A DNA stretch of 16,167 bases from positions 1 to 16,167 of the forward strand of contig MUCU01000031.1 in assembly GCA_002817055.1 (NCBI GenBank), written 5' to 3'. The translations under genes and the position numbers were made by a program. Positions within the stretch are counted from its first letter, which is position 1. Each line of letters starts with the position of its first letter. Origin of the DNA: SAR202 cluster bacterium Io17-Chloro-G7. GTDB taxonomy: Bacteria > Chloroflexota > Dehalococcoidia > UBA3495. Under the pieces are notes generated by a model. The model had not been told where the DNA came from. It saw nothing but the letters and a program-made list of their open reading frames with translations, and did not search any database. Shown one piece after another: positions 16,135 through 16,167 of the stretch.

Positions 16135-16167
16135 AAGCTACACGGTAGCCTGCTCGACAAGCTACAC
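16135..16167. repeat. Direct repeat AAGCTACAC at the window edge
   Basis: AAGCTACAC occurs at 16135-16143 and again at 16159-16167, with a period of 24 bases. The array may continue beyond the window, so its nature cannot be judged. Confidence 0.4.

Overview
The window looks like part of a bacterial chromosome, most plausibly from Chloroflexota (Dehalococcoidia/SAR202-like). This is inferred from the style of the F-type ATP synthase proteins (for example the SLERAL stretch in the beta subunit), the gene mix and the moderate GC content. It is not proven by any marker. Genes are housekeeping in character, with small repeat-rich gaps between them.

Layout. 3-143 is the C-terminal end of an IS110-type transposase, followed by a palindromic intergenic repeat (about 165-228). 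400-663 is a SelW-like (Rdx family) selenoprotein with an in-frame TGA in a CxxU motif; a standard gene caller would truncate or miss it. 834-1043 (minus) is a small unknown protein, followed by a gap with a 47-bp tandem duplication and then a DUF503/YlxP-like protein (1360-1653, minus). It is divergent from rex (1838-2542, plus), the NADH/NAD+-sensing repressor. 2861-10345 (all minus) is a complete F1Fo ATP synthase operon in the order atpZ-like, atpB, E, F, H, A, G, D, C, with a strong terminator at 2772-2811 and a near-consensus promoter at 10366-10394. 10546-11103 (minus) is a DUF151 bifunctional nuclease, divergent from a Lon-like ATP-dependent protease (11430-13916, plus). The right end holds rsmD, coaD and a DivIVA/SepIVA-like coiled-coil gene in one minus-strand cluster, then a short unexplained tail.

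How the parts may work together. The most coherent signal is regulatory. The -10 box of the ATP synthase promoter lies inside a perfect 18-bp palindrome, TAGTGA-N6-TCACTA. It matches the known Rex operator pattern TTGTGA-N6-TCACAA at 10 of 12 arm positions, and a rex gene sits just beyond the end of the same operon. This suggests redox control of ATP synthase by the neighbouring Rex.

Two genes need non-standard decoding: the selenoprotein (UGA read as Sec) and the coiled-coil gene next to coaD, whose conserved N-terminus lies upstream of the first ordinary start codon and appears to begin at an ATC after a very strong Shine-Dalgarno sequence. No CRISPR array, rRNA or tRNA was seen. I found no wholly new multi-gene system.
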